Below, in pieces: positions 20,054-31,028 of a stretch of DNA of 64,000 nt. The notes below the pieces were generated by a model. The model saw nothing but the letters and a program-made list of their open reading frames with translations, was not told where the DNA came from and did not search any database. The translations under genes and the position numbers were made by a program. Source of the DNA: Mycoplasma phocoeninasale (GTDB lineage: Bacteria > Bacillota_I > Bacilli_A > Mycoplasmatales > Metamycoplasmataceae); the NCBI RefSeq assembly GCF_012934885.1, contig NZ_CP051480.1, forward strand, positions 496,001-560,000, given 5' to 3'. Every line of letters starts with the position of its first letter. Position 1 is the stretch's first letter.

Positions 20054-21060
20054 TAGAAACGGTCACCTTCTTTTGATTTAACAAGTGGAGCAACGATTTT
20101 ATATGTAGCAAGGATAATTCCCAAGTTGAAGAAAATTTTAATTGGACTTAATAGAGTTTGCGCCGTCATATTAACTCAAAAATCAGTTTTAAGAGTTTGA
20201 GCGTCAGCTAGTGCTAGTAGAATAACATTAATAAATTCTAAAATTGCACAGAAGGAAATGATAGCCATAACTTCAATAAATGTTTGATATTTCTTTTTTA
20301 AAAAGACACGGTACAAAATTACAAATAGTCCCATTAATACAAAACCAGAAGAAGTTAGAAAGATGTAGAATTGTTTACTTTTAACTAAACGATTATGTTC
20401 AAATACAGAATTGTCTAATTTTGCGAAAATGACTAAAATGATTAAAATTTGTAAACCCAACATAATTAAAGTCGAAACAAAACTAAAGTTAATCATTGCG
20501 GTTGGTTTTTTCTTATTTTCAAGCAAAATGATCTTAACTTCATAAAAAGCAATTTTTTCTGAGAAATACTGTAAATCCTCCGAATTACCCCGAACAAGAG
20601 CTTCAGAGTATTGAACTTTGAAATACTCAACAATTTCTTTAAATTTGTATATACGATAATTACGTGAAAAGAAAATTTCATTAATATTGAAGAAGTAGTA
20701 TGCAATTAAGCCTGGAATAAATCCCGCAGTGGCAACTGCTAAAGTATACAAAAAGTTATAGTAAGTTGGGATGAGGGCAAAGGATATTAAATCGGCTAAG
20801 ACACCAGTAATTAGGCCAACAATTGGACCGAAAATAAAGCCAGTAATTTTAATTGGTAAACCAATAAAACTAAATTTAAAACTCGGCAGCGCACTAATTG
20901 GCAGGATTCTAACTGAGATAATAAAGAATACAACTGAAACCGCAATCAAAACACCAACAAAGGCAATTCTTTTTGAATTTCATTTACGATATGAAATGTT
21001 TGACTGTGATCTTACTCATTTTAAATAATGCTTTATTCCCCCGGGTATTCTAGATTCCAT
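20053..21060 (-). CDS. ECF transporter S component-like membrane protein (vitamin uptake)
   Basis: The 335-residue protein has an AAGGAAAA Shine-Dalgarno before ATG 21060. Residues about 33-130 hold the S-component pattern: VLIAVSVVFFIISVRI, then FSFIGLPIKITGFIFGPIVGLITGVLADL, which resembles folate/riboflavin-type S subunits. These bind a vitamin and dock to a shared EcfA1-A2-T module encoded elsewhere. It is far longer than a usual S component (about 180-200 residues). A charged insertion of about 60 residues (residues about 140-200) splits the helices before four more hydrophobic segments. The stop overlaps the start of the pseudo-ATPase gene by one base, so the two products are probably made together. 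Confidence 0.7.
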
Positions 21061-21128
21061 TATTTTCCTTTCTTCATATATTTAATTATATAACATATAA
21101 ATTTTTAGCTAAAATCTCCCTAAATAAT

Positions 21129-22247
21129 TTAAATGTTAAATTTTTTTCTTCTTCAAAGACTTGATTTCTCAATGGTTGGTTGATTAATAAAAGTGTGATA
21201 AAAACTTGAATTGACAATAACGCCGGTATAAATGAAATATGCAGTAACACTAATTAATAAAATAACATACATAAATGTGGCAACAACTCCAAATTTTTTA
21301 TAGTCAATGGCCGATGAAATTGAACCAAATAGTAAAATAAACACGGATATTGGAATTGAAGCGATTAAAGCACCAGGATGAGCTTGTGAAAATTTTAGTT
21401 TGAAGTTTGGCGCAAATTTGAAGTATGCCAAAAATGATAGATAAGTTACTATTGGTAAAAATACGATGACAGTAATTCAGTAAACTAGCTTAAACTGTCA
21501 ATCTAAATTTAGTTTAGTTTGCATTGGGTCTTTTGAATTAAGAATGCTGTTAAGAGCATCGGGATAAAGTGAATCAATTAAAAAAGTAACGAAGGCTGTT
21601 AAACAAAGTAAAAAGATTGTTAGCAGAATTGAAATCGTTAAACTCACAAAGAATCCTTTAATTCGAGTTTTGATCATTCTGTGCATTGAATTGTGGCGAT
21701 ATAGTGCGTCAATTGAGAAAATAAACTTTGAATATCCCTTTGAAGCTAGTCAAATAACTGATAGAGCAAAAATTGCAAATCCAAATGCTGCTCCTGCACC
21801 ACTTTTTCAAAGTGATGAAATAACAGGAATAACGTTAGATATTCCGGGAATAATATCCCCCAAGATAACTGATCTTAAAACAAGTTCATACCTTTCACTA
21901 ATTGAGCCGATTGTTCCTAACAAAAGACTAATAATTGGAATAAATGAAATGAATAAATACATTGCATATCCAGCCGGAACAAAAGCAAATTCATTTGAAT
22001 TGATTTTCTCATAAGTAGTATTAACAATTTCTTTCCCCTTACTACGCGATGAGCGAATATAGCGAGAAATTGCAACAAACAAAATTCCATAAATTATTCA
22101 TTTAATAATTTTCTCGAGAAAAGTTTTCTTTTTGCGGTTAACAACAATTTGTGATGAATTAACTGAAACTTTGGCATTTGAACTAGAATCATTGTTAGAT
22201 TTCTTCTGTCAACCAGTTTTAATTTTATTAGGTTTTTTATTGAACAC
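21129..22247 (-). CDS. YihY/UPF0761-family integral membrane protein
   Basis: The 372-residue protein starts at GTG 22247, which overlaps the gatB stop (TAGTG), with AGAAAGG upstream. A 45-residue Ser/Asn/Lys-rich cytoplasmic N-terminus precedes about six hydrophobic helices, including AFVPAGYAMYLFISFIPIISLLLG and AFGFAIFALSVIWLASKGYSKF, which match the YihY (BrkB-like) family. The family's function is unsettled. No in-frame ATG exists in the extended N-terminus, so GTG is the best start. Three TGA-coded Trp occur before the first long hydrophobic region and at its end. Confidence 0.85.
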
Positions 22248-23659
22248 TATTTGAACCTTTCTGTAATTTTTTGGTTAATTTCATCCATTTTTGCTTTCCC
22301 CATTGTTTTTTTCATAATTTGGCCAGCTAAAAATTTTTTAGCTTTATCAGCATTTTTAATAAAAGTACTTTCAAGATCAGGATTTTCTTCTAGAATACTA
22401 TCAATTACTTCATCAAGCGATACATTGCTTTCCTTTATCATAAAGTTATTATCCTCAATAATTTTCATGATTGAATTTTTTTCTCTATCTTTAATTTCAA
22501 TAATTTTTTTTACATCAGCTTTGTTAATTTTGCCATCAATTACTAAATTAAATAATTCACTTGCTTCATTGGCTGAAAGGTTAAATTCAGAAATGCCTTT
22601 TTTAGCTAAATTTAAATAGCTAATAATCTCAGAAAAGAACAAGTTAGTTGTTTTTCTGCGGTCACTACTGCTAATTTTGTCTAAATAATTTGCATATTCA
22701 GTGTTATTTAGTAATTGATTAATTTGCATTTGATTTAGACCTAAACTTATGTAGCGCATTTCTTTTTGGAATGGAGTTTCTTCAATGTTTACACTGTCGA
22801 TAAGTTCATCATCGAGGGCAATATATGGAATATTAGGATCGGGAAAATATTTATAATCAAGAGCATCACTTTTTGATCGCATCATCACCGTTATTTCACT
22901 TGCTTCATCAAAGCGCTTGGTACATTGTTCAATTGACTTATTTGCTTGATAGCTTTCAAACTGTTGGTTTGCCTCATATTCAATTGCTTTTTCAACATTT
23001 GATAATGAATTTAGGTTTTTAATTTCAACTCTTGTTCTTAGTTCATTACTATCTTTTGGACGAATTGATAAGTTTACGTCAGTTCGCAAACTACCTTCAT
23101 TCATTTTGGCATCACTAATATTAAGTGATAAGGCTGTTTGTCTTATTGCTTCTACATAGGCTACGGCTTCTCTGGCAGAATGAATGCTTGGTGTTGACAC
23201 TATTTCAATTAGTGGAATTCCTGCGCGGTTATAATTAATTTTAGTAAATTCACCGTCATGAATTGATTTAGCAGTATCTTCTTCTAAATGAATTCTCTCA
23301 ATTGCTATATCTTTTCATTGATTATCAACTTTTATTTTGATTGATCCGTTTTTACCAATTGGGTTAAATTGTTGGGTTATTTGATATCCCTTAGTTAGGT
23401 CAGGGTAGAAGTAATTTTTTCGATCAAATCTAATTAGCTTATCAATTTCCATGTTTAGCGCTTTTGCTAATTTGATGCCTTTAATAATAGCCCCTGAATT
23501 AACAAGTGGAAGAGTACCGGGATATGCCAAATCAATATTCGAGACCATTTGGTTGACTTCTTTTCCAAATGAGTTTTCAACTGGTGAGAACATTTTAGTT
23601 TTTGTATTAAGCTCTAAATGAATTTCAATGCCAATTACCATTTCTCAATCTTTATGCAT
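22247..23659 (-). CDS. gatB: Aspartyl/glutamyl-tRNA amidotransferase subunit B
   Basis: The 470-residue tRNA-binding and kinase subunit of GatCAB activates mischarged Glu-tRNA(Gln) or Asp-tRNA(Asn). Near the N-terminus is the family block VIGIEIHLELNTKTKMFSP, followed by DLAYPGTLPLVN, the glutamyl-kinase pocket, RAGIPLIEIVS, and SLRTDVNLSIRP; the C-terminal YqeY-like tail ends the protein. ATG 23659 has AGGAGAAAA upstream and lies inside the last codons of gatA (8-nt overlap). Mycoplasmas generally lack GlnRS, so this complex should be essential for Gln-tRNA. Confidence 0.95.
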
Positions 23660-24971
23660 GATTTTCTCCTAAAAGCTCTTCAAAATACAGAGCAATGTCA
23701 AAAAGTTTTTTATCGCTATAAATTTCTGTATCAATAGTTAAATTAAATGGCATTTTATTACTATCTTCTCCCATTTTTAAAGTTAGTGAAGGGTTACCAA
23801 CTAGATTTGCGTAGGTTAGAATATAGTCCATATATGAACTACGATATTCTTTTCCGATTAATGGAGCGGAGTCATTTGAAGCAGGGTAAATAAAACAGTC
23901 GGCTTGTTTGTGGATCTTACTAAAATATTCAGTTAAATATCTTCTCATTCGTTTAGCCTTTACAAAATATTTGATCTGATTTTCAGATTTTAGAAAATAT
24001 GATCCCAAAATTAGGCGTGACTGAACCATCTTTCCAAGACCTTCAGATCGAGTCTTGATAAAACTGTCTTTTCAATTTTTGCCCTCAATTCGAGCTCCAA
24101 ATTCAACACCAGTTAGATTAGCAAGATTTGATGAGGCTTCTGAAAAAGCAATGATTTTATAAACTACATCGATTGATTTCAACAATTTTTCATCAACATT
24201 AATTTTTATAAGTTCAATTCCGCTATTGGCTAGTTTTTTTAATGTATCTTGATAGCTTGCCTTGACATGATCTGTTAATTCATCAAAACAATCTAAATAT
24301 GCAACCTTCTTTGGTTTGATTTTTTTGACTTGATTGAAATCAAAACTTAAATCAATTGAGCTAAGATCGTGAACTAAATCTTGTTTGTATAACACACTGC
24401 TTAAAAGAGCTGTTTTTTCAACACTGTGAGTAAAATAGGCAACAGTATCAAGTGATGTCGCAAAGGCAAAAAGACCATAGCGACTTACTGCTCCATAACT
24501 TGGTTTAAATCCAATACAACCAATATTTGATGCTGGTTTTCTAACTGAATCACCAGTATCTGAACCAATTGCAAAATCAATGTTTTCATAAAAGGTTGCT
24601 GCTGCTCCAGATGACGAACCACCAACTAAATGATTATCATTTAGTGGATTTTTAATAATTCCGAAAGCGGAATATTCTCCTGATCCACCTAATCCAAATT
24701 CATCTAAATTAGTTCTTGCAACACAGGATGCTCCAGCTTCTTCTAGTAATTTTATGACAGTTGATTTATACGCCGGTTTAAAGTTTCTTAAGATTTTAGA
24801 TGAAGCCATACTAAATGTATTTTCATCTGCATAATTATCTTTAACAGTGAAAATATTATTAGCTAAAATTCCACTATTTTTCAATGTGGCGTCTTCAAAG
24901 ACGTAAGCAATAGCATTATTGCTGTCATTTTGTAATTTTTTGATAACTTCTTGAATATTTTTATTCTTCAT
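23652..24971 (-). CDS. gatA: Aspartyl/glutamyl-tRNA amidotransferase subunit A
   Basis: The 439-residue amidase subunit releases ammonia from glutamine for GatB. The Ser-cisSer-Lys triad is visible as FTVKDNY (Lys44), LVGGSSSGAAA and GSDTGDSVRKPA, where Asp replaces the usual Gly beside the catalytic Ser. The N-terminus is about 35 residues shorter than in Bacillus-type GatA. The start overlaps gatC by 11 nt and the stop overlaps gatB by 8 nt, so gatC-gatA-gatB are translationally coupled. One TGA encodes Trp at 24069-24071. Confidence 0.95.
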
Positions 24972-25263
24972 TGATTACCTTCTTAATAATTACGAATTCT
25001 TCATCGCGATTGGCCGCATTTCTTAAAATATCATTTTTGTTTAAGTAAAAATCTTTATTAATTTCATCTTTACGAAGATCTTTGAAAGATAAAGGTTTTT
25101 CATTAATGTGCGATAGTGCTTTTCAACTACTTAAATCAATAGCATCTAATTCTCTTAGGCCGCTGTCGATTTGCATAAGTAATTTCTTGGCTAATGATAG
25201 CACTTCTTCACTAGGCTCAAATAGTAAATCATTCGCTAAAGTTTTTAAATGTTTGTCATCCAT
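24961..25263 (-). CDS. gatC: Aspartyl/glutamyl-tRNA amidotransferase subunit C
   Basis: The 100-residue subunit clamps GatA to GatB. The family is weakly conserved, but the N-terminal helices, a DLSSWKALSH turn (TGA-coded Trp), the EKPLSFKDLRKDE segment (GatC proteins have LREDE here), and the position immediately before gatA support it. AGGAGCTAAAA precedes ATG 25263. It begins 9 nt after the pseudouridine synthase stop. Confidence 0.88.
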
Positions 25264-25272
25264 TTTTAGCTC

Positions 25273-26106
25273 CTATCATTTTGGTAAAGAAATAAAAATT
25301 TGTCCATTGTATTCATCAAATTCTTCACTTAAATTTTTCAATTTTATTGAATATGAATGTAGAAATAAGCGTTTTGCGAATTTGCCACCGTATTTTAGAT
25401 CACCCAAAATTGGGCAGTTTAAATAAGCTAGTGTTGCTCGAATTTGATGGGTTTTTCCAGTCATAATTCTTGCATATTTACGTTTATTTTCTTTATAGAA
25501 TATTGTTCTGGCCTTAACTCCGAATTTGGGATCAACAACCATCTTTTCATTTTTAATATCTTTTTTAAGGCGAACAGTAATATCTAAAATATCTTCATCA
25601 AAATCAGAAACAAATTGATAAACCTTTTCAAAATCATGTTGTTTTGCTTCGAATTCTACTAGGGTTTTATAGTTTTTTGCATAGATTACAATTCCACTGG
25701 TTTTCTTGTCTAGCCTTCCAATTGAAGCTGGTTGAAAAGAAGATGTTTTACGGTAGTTTAGATATTTAAAAATTTGTTTATCAAGTGAGTTTTCTTCAGA
25801 GTGCATAGCAATGTTGGTTGCTTTGTCAACAATCAAAAGATTTTTATCCTCAAAAATTACTTTAAAATTAATTTTGGCTAAATTCTCTTCCTGCGCTTTA
25901 AAAGCATCAGTGATTCCATAAATCTCAATTACATCGCCTAATTGGACTTTGTATTGTTTATCTTTGGTTCTAATACCATTGACTTTAATATCCTTTTCAC
26001 GAAAAATTTTTTCAATTTTTGAAATAGGAACATTGTTGCACATTTTGACAACATATTTAAAAAGAATGCGGTTGACATCATCATTTTTGGCAATAAATTT
26101 CATCAT
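25273..26106 (-). CDS. RluC/RluD-family 23S rRNA pseudouridine synthase
   Basis: The 277-residue enzyme converts selected uridines in large-subunit rRNA to pseudouridine. An S4 RNA-binding domain lies at residues about 20-80. The catalytic motif GRLDKKTSGIVIYAK (catalytic Asp) and the later GKTHQIRATLAYLNCPILGD are RluA-family blocks. Gly replaces the usual His before RLD. The start at 26106 is chosen over 26115 because GAGGA in the end of scpB is correctly spaced from it. It follows scpB by 1 nt. The last residue before TAG is a TGA-coded Trp. The exact target base cannot be deduced. Confidence 0.9.
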
Positions 26107-26107
26107 A

Positions 26108-26722
26108 TTATTCATCCTCAGATGACATTATTACATTTTCGTTTGTATCTTGTCTTTGTGAATCGAATAAATTGAAATCTTTGTCAAGAATTTCTTCATC
26201 TTCATTTGAGTAACGACTAAATTCTGGGAAGTTTGGAAGTTCGGCTAATGTTTTGATTTTGAAATAGTCATAGAATTTATTGGTAATTCCGTATAAAATT
26301 GGATTTCCTGGAGTTGATGCAAATCCAACCTCTTCAATGATGTTTTTTTCAAGCAAACTAGCCACAATCCCATCACTAATTACTCCTCTAATGTTTGAAA
26401 TCATTGAACGAGTAACGGGCTGTTTATAAGCAACAATTCCTGCTACTTCAATAGCGGCATTTGATAGTCTTTGCTTTTTAGTAATGGTAACTAAAGTTGT
26501 GATGTATTCCTTAACTGATTCAACAGTTAAAAATTTAAAAACATCATTAAATTCATAAACCTTTATTCCTCGATCTTGTTTGTTAAAACTGTCTTTAAAG
26601 TCTCGTAGGAGTTTTCTACCTTCTTGTACAGTGTTTAAATTAAAAACTTCTTTTACTTGCTCTGAACTAATTCCTTCACTGCCTTGAATAAATAGCAGCG
26701 CTTCGATAATTTTATTCTTCAT
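26108..26722 (-). CDS. scpB: Segregation and condensation protein B
   Basis: The 204-residue protein has the two winged-helix domains of ScpB, with the marker segments ALLFIQGSEGISSEQV and VAGIVAYKQPVTRSMISNIRG. It ends in an acidic Glu/Asp-rich tail of about 35 residues. ScpB dimers bind ScpA and the SMC ATPase to form the bacterial condensin that compacts and segregates chromosomes. The start lies within the end of scpA (11-nt overlap), the usual arrangement. Confidence 0.95.
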   Translation of the reverse strand: MKNKIIEALLFIQGSEGISSEQVKEVFNLNTVQEGRKLLRDFKDSFNKQDRGIKVYEFNDVFKFLTVESVKEYITTLVTITKKQRLSNAAIEVAGIVAYKQPVTRSMISNIRGVISDGIVASLLEKNIIEEVGFASTPGNPILYGITNKFYDYFKIKTLAELPNFPEFSRYSNEDEEILDKDFNLFDSQRQDTNENVIMSSEDE

Positions 26723-27527
26723 ATTCTATCCCCTTCTTGAATACAATTATTCCTTCATTGTCTTCTTGTTCTAAAACAACAATTTGTTGTCTAGCTAAAT
26801 CTAAAACTGCTAGCAGTGTGATGACAAAATGTCCGACACTTGGTACATTGAAAATTTCTTCAAAAGTTAGTGTTGTTTTATTTTTAAACAAGGCAATAAT
26901 TCTTTTTTTCTGTTCTTCTGGACTAACAGCAATTGTTTCAATCGTAATATTTCTAATAATTTCGGCATATGTTCTTTCGAACATTTTTCTTAAGGTAATA
27001 ACTAGTTTAGAACTATTTGAATGTCCATCTAAAATGCTTGTGTCATAATCTTTTTCAAACTCTTCAGTATCTTCAGGATCTTTTGAGTATAGGTTTTTTC
27101 TTTTTTCTTCTTGCTCTCTTAGTAGAGCTGAGATTTCCTTGAATTTTTCATATTCGGCAATCTGCTCGAGTAGCCGTTTTTTCTCTTCTTTAATCTCTTC
27201 TTCAGCTGCTGGATCTTGTAAAACCATCCGTGCTTTTAGCTGTAGTAGTGTTGCTGCCATTACTAAATATTCAGATGCAATGTCAACTTCATAATCTTGA
27301 AGGTTTTTGATAATTTCTAAGTATTGATTAGCTAGCTCCAGTAAATCGACATCAAAAATACTAATGTTCTTTTCTTTAATTAAAGTAACTAGTAGATCAA
27401 GCGGCCCGTCAAAATTACCTAATTTGAAGACTCTTTTATCTTTTACTAATTCTTGCTTTTCGGAATCATTGCTGTCATTTTCATTTAGAGAAATTTCTCT
27501 AACTTCGGGTTTTATAATTTCATTCAT
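26712..27527 (-). CDS. scpA: Segregation and condensation protein A
   Basis: The 271-residue kleisin subunit bridges the SMC heads. LGNFDGPLDLLVTLIKEKN near residue 35 is the ScpA signature. SEYLVMAATLLQLKARM follows, then an acidic linker and a C-terminal winged helix. The N-terminal 30 residues are an extra Glu/Ser-rich extension. It starts 12 nt after plsC and overlaps scpB by 11 nt. Confidence 0.95.
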   Translation of the reverse strand: MNEIIKPEVREISLNENDSNDSEKQELVKDKRVFKLGNFDGPLDLLVTLIKEKNISIFDVDLLELANQYLEIIKNLQDYEVDIASEYLVMAATLLQLKARMVLQDPAAEEEIKEEKKRLLEQIAEYEKFKEISALLREQEEKRKNLYSKDPEDTEEFEKDYDTSILDGHSNSSKLVITLRKMFERTYAEIIRNITIETIAVSPEEQKKRIIALFKNKTTLTFEEIFNVPSVGHFVITLLAVLDLARQQIVVLEQEDNEGIIVFKKGIEYEE

Positions 27528-27539
27528 ATTTTCTCTTAC

Positions 27540-28334
27540 TTACTTTTTATTTCTTTTTGAATAGGTATTTTTTATCGTTTCTTTTGACGTGATAGTTTGG
27601 TCTATATAATTTGATGCAATAATTTTCTGAACACTTTCAGCTAAAGCCTTTGGTTCTAAAGTTTGAAACTGAATTGGCTTAAGAAGGTGGTGAAATGTAA
27701 CTTCAACTTCAAGCTCTTTACTACGATTTCAATCTAAAGCATTAGCAGCATTATTAATAGTTACTGGAACAATTGGAAGAAATGTAGATTGTGCTAAACG
27801 AAAGGCGCCGCTACTAAATTGTCCTAATTTGCCATCTCTTGTTCTAGTTCCTTCAGCAAAGATAACACCACATGACTTGTTTTTTTTCACAAATTTTCCA
27901 AAGTCGCTAAGAACTTCAAGGGCCTCTCTTGGTTTTTTAGTATCAATGAAATGTGTGTTTGCCATTTCGGCAATTTTTTTAATTCTTCTTTTTCCTTTAG
28001 TTTCTTTTTTGGCGATAAAGTTAGCTAATTTACTTTGTTTTTTTCCATCCCCATGGTTTCATAGAGCTGAAAAGATAATTAATGGGTCAAGATATGTTGA
28101 ATGGTTTGGAATAAGTAAACAGGGACCGCTAGGAACATTGTCAAATCCATTAACCTTAACTTTAACATTAAGATGATCTAAAATTCTTGACAAATACTTC
28201 TGCAAAAAGAAATTCTTTTCCTCAGTGCGATAGTATTCTGGCATTTTGCGATTTCGACTTGCCTTTCCAGATAGCTTTGAGATGTTAATTCAGATTGGAA
28301 GGGCCCTTCAAAAAACTCTAGTTTTTAATTTCAT
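27540..28334 (-). CDS. plsC: 1-acyl-sn-glycerol-3-phosphate acyltransferase
   Basis: The 264-residue enzyme adds the second acyl chain to lysophosphatidic acid, giving phosphatidic acid at the membrane. The acyltransferase blocks are present: LIPNHSTYLDP (the HxxxxD motif appears as HSTYLD), FAEGTRTRDGKLGQF (the EGTR glycerol-3-phosphate site) and LPIVPVTINN. A strong AGGAGGT precedes ATG 28334, which lies 17 nt inside the end of acpS. The acpS-plsC pair links acyl-carrier activation to phospholipid synthesis. Three TGA codons encode Trp. Confidence 0.93.
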
Positions 28335-28644
28335 TTATACCTCCTAATTTAAATGTCATGGCAATTACATGATTACTTTCATTTGTTGTTGTTATTTCAA
28401 AATTTTCAAATTGATATTTTCCGCTTTTATTTTTGTTAATTAAAATTTTGGTGAAATCTCAATATTTATTATCGGCTTTGTAAATCGCTTCTTTAATAGC
28501 TCAGCGATTTGCCAAATATCGAATTTGTCTTTTTTTAGGTAATTTTTCTCATTCATTAATTTCACAAGGATGCAAAAATTTAGCAACATGATGTTTCTTA
28601 ATTTTCTTAAATCTACTAATTTTAACTAAGTCAATACCAATCAT
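28318..28644 (-). CDS. acpS: Holo-[acyl-carrier-protein] synthase
   Basis: The 108-residue enzyme attaches the 4'-phosphopantetheine arm of CoA to acyl carrier protein. MIGIDLVKISRF carries the Mg-binding Asp, and RWAIKEAIYKA carries the Glu and Lys of the family motif. Length is typical. Three TGA codons encode Trp, including the one in RWAIKEA. It is the first gene of the long minus-strand run that ends at valS. Confidence 0.92.
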
Positions 28645-28734
28645 ATTATGAATAATCCCTAATATTAATAGATTATACATTAATATGCTAAAGCTATACT
28701 AATATTTAAATTTTTGAGAGTTACAAAATTAAAA

Positions 28735-28763
28735 AAAAATCCCAAGAAAGTGTGAGATTTTTT
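28735..28763 (-). terminator. Probable terminator after pepC
   Basis: On the minus strand AAAAAATCTCA pairs with TGGGATTTTTT with one mismatch, giving a hairpin with T-run 9 nt beyond the pepC stop. It separates pepC from acpS. Confidence 0.55.
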
Positions 28764-28771
28764 CTTTAAAT

Positions 28772-30094
28772 TTAGCATAGTGGATCAAATGGCGAGATAA
28801 TAATTGGCTTTTTATCTAAGCCTTCAGAAACATCATCGGCAAGGAATTTTTTATCGACAATGGCCATAAAATTGTATTCATCGAATCATTTATCACTCAT
28901 TGAAAAATAACCCTTTTTACCAGCTGCTTCGCCTCAGCTATTTTCAACTTTTCAGCTGATAACATTACCGTCTTTGTCTAAATTAACGCCGATCATGTTC
29001 ATTGCATGACTTATTGTTGAAGCACGTGATTCAAAACGTTCTTTTTTATCAAAATCTGGAGTTCTAGTTAATGTTAGATCAAAGTCATATAAATTGGGAT
29101 CCATAATTCCATCCCTAGAAGAAAAGCTACCAACGTCGCACCCAAATCAAACACTTTCGTTATTTTTTAGTTGTTCTATCATTGCCTTTTTCATAACATC
29201 TAAATCAACATTTAACATTGTTAGTGGCATTCCTTCTTCAACGTTTTTTATGTAGTTCGAAACAAGAAGTTGATTTTTCGGATATTTTTGTCGTGGGTCA
29301 GCAACCAAATCCACTTTATTAGCCAAGAAACTTTTGGCATATTGTTTATAAAAATCTAATGGACTTATATTTTCAATTCTTTGAAATTCTTTATCTTTGT
29401 TGCGAAACTCAAAATCAAAATTCTTTGGAGGTCTTCCTAAACTTTTAATTAAAATATTATAAACATCGCTTAAGGCTTGTTCTTTTAGATCTTCTACTTT
29501 CTTTAGATTTTTATTTCTGCGATATTCTTCTCTCATTTTGGCGGTATATGCTTTTAGTCTCCAATTAATCTGCGTTACCATTTCGGCAGTTGATTCACTG
29601 TGAAATGACTCATTCATTGCTTGTTTTGGACAAACACCATACTTTTCGATAATGTTAGTGAAAAATTCTCAGTATCCACCATCAGTAACGGGTTCTTTGT
29701 TAAATAGCCTAAATAGATGATCCTCACTGTCAACCTCTAAGCCTTCGCTAATAATTCATGATAGATAAACATTGGCTTTCTCTAGTTTATCAAAGAAATG
29801 AATATAGTTTTGTGAAAGCTCCAATGATTCAAGTTTTAGTTCATCCATAATTTTTAATCTAACGGCATTTAGAGCGGCAAAAATTCAACATCTACCACTT
29901 TGTTTTTGGTTGGTAATATTTCCTGCCTTTACTTCAATTGAGAATTCAAAATTATGTTTTTTCGTAACTTCGTTATTAATTGAGCTCTGTTTTATTCCGT
30001 TTTTAAAAATGGCATTTTCAATTACCCTATTTGTAGGATTACTCTCATATTGCTCTTCAAATTTTTCTAGTATTTTATCATTAATATTTTTCAT
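28772..30094 (-). CDS. pepC: Aminopeptidase C (C1B cysteine peptidase)
   Basis: The 440-residue protein matches the bleomycin-hydrolase/PepC family, cytoplasmic hexameric peptidases that trim amino acids from imported peptides. The catalytic residues are visible: QKQSGRCWIFAALN (Gln and Cys69), TISHAMNMIGV (His) and WKVENSWGE (Asn). Length is normal for the family. It follows ktrA by 1 nt, so both are probably on one transcript, though no functional link is obvious. Several TGA codons encode Trp, including the residue after the active-site Cys. Confidence 0.93.
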
Positions 30095-30095
30095 A

Positions 30096-30815
30096 TTATC
30101 TCTTTTCTTTTTTGTTATTACCATTATTTTTTGTGTGTGCACAAAAGGCTAGCACGTCAACAATATCTTCAGTTTTACCGATAAATGTTAGCAAGTCATT
30201 TTCTAGGATTTCAAAATCACCTTCAGGTAAATAAGTCATATTGTTTCGATTAATCATTGTTACCGAAACATGGTATTTATTGCGGAAACCTAGCTCACTA
30301 ATTTTTTTGTTAAACACATCTGCATTTTGGATGTGAATTGAAGCACTAACAAAGCCATCTTGAAGTTCAACCATATTTTTTGAGTAAAGTGCCAAATTTG
30401 GGTTTGCCACTAATAGTGCTGTTCTCTTTCCGGCTTCTTCTTCTGGTGAGACAATTAAGGTAACCCCAATTTGTCTTAGCACTTGAGCATGTCGTGGCGA
30501 AGTTGCCCTAGCAATAATTGATTTAACTCCCATTTCAGCCAAAGCTGCGACAATTTCAATGTTGTTTGAAGCACTAACAATAACTACATCAAAATCTTTC
30601 ATGTTTAATGCTTCTAAGGTTTTCTGTTCAGCACAATCAGCTACATAAATCATCTCAACTTCATCTTTATATGGAGTTAAGTGTTTTTCATCACCATCAA
30701 CTAGTACAACACGGATATTATTTTCACGGTCTTTTAGTAGTTGATCGGCAATTGCTGCCCCATAGCGTCCAACTCCAATGATGCAAATTTCACGTACTTT
30801 TTTAAATAATTTCAT
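30096..30815 (-). CDS. ktrA: Potassium uptake regulator KtrA/TrkA (RCK protein)
   Basis: The 239-residue soluble ring subunit gates KtrB. An N-terminal Rossmann RCK-N domain is shown by EICIIGVGRYGAAIADQL and the ribose-binding acidic residue in VVLVDGD. The RCK-C domain (LPEGDFEILENDLLTFIG) ends the protein. AAGGAGAATCTT precedes the ATG. The gene is divergent from ktrB, which encodes its membrane partner, across a 213-bp spacer. Confidence 0.93.
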   Translation of the reverse strand: MKLFKKVREICIIGVGRYGAAIADQLLKDRENNIRVVLVDGDEKHLTPYKDEVEMIYVADCAEQKTLEALNMKDFDVVIVSASNNIEIVAALAEMGVKSIIARATSPRHAQVLRQIGVTLIVSPEEEAGKRTALLVANPNLALYSKNMVELQDGFVSASIHIQNADVFNKKISELGFRNKYHVSVTMINRNNMTYLPEGDFEILENDLLTFIGKTEDIVDVLAFCAHTKNNGNNKKEKR

Positions 30816-30979
30816 AAGATTCTCCTTGTTTTTTACATTCTATTATCCAAAAAACAATAATTATATATGTTACCATTTCCCTAAATTTAATATTTAAAAT
30901 TAGGTTAAATTGGAATGCCATAAAAAAAATGACAAAAAAAAGTTCCAGAAAAGCCAAAAAAATTGCAAAAATATCACCT

Positions 30980-31003
30980 GAAAATTAGAAAATTAGAAAA
31001 TTA
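30980..31003. repeat. Three perfect 8-bp direct repeats upstream of ktrB
   Basis: GAAAATTA occurs three times in a row, 26 bp before the chosen ktrB ATG. If translation began at an upstream in-frame codon the repeat would be coding, and a one-unit change would shift the frame. With the ATG at 31029 it lies in the leader and could alter promoter or leader spacing. Confidence 0.7.
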
Positions 31004-31028
31004 TTGGAAAGTGGTAAAATTTCTATTT

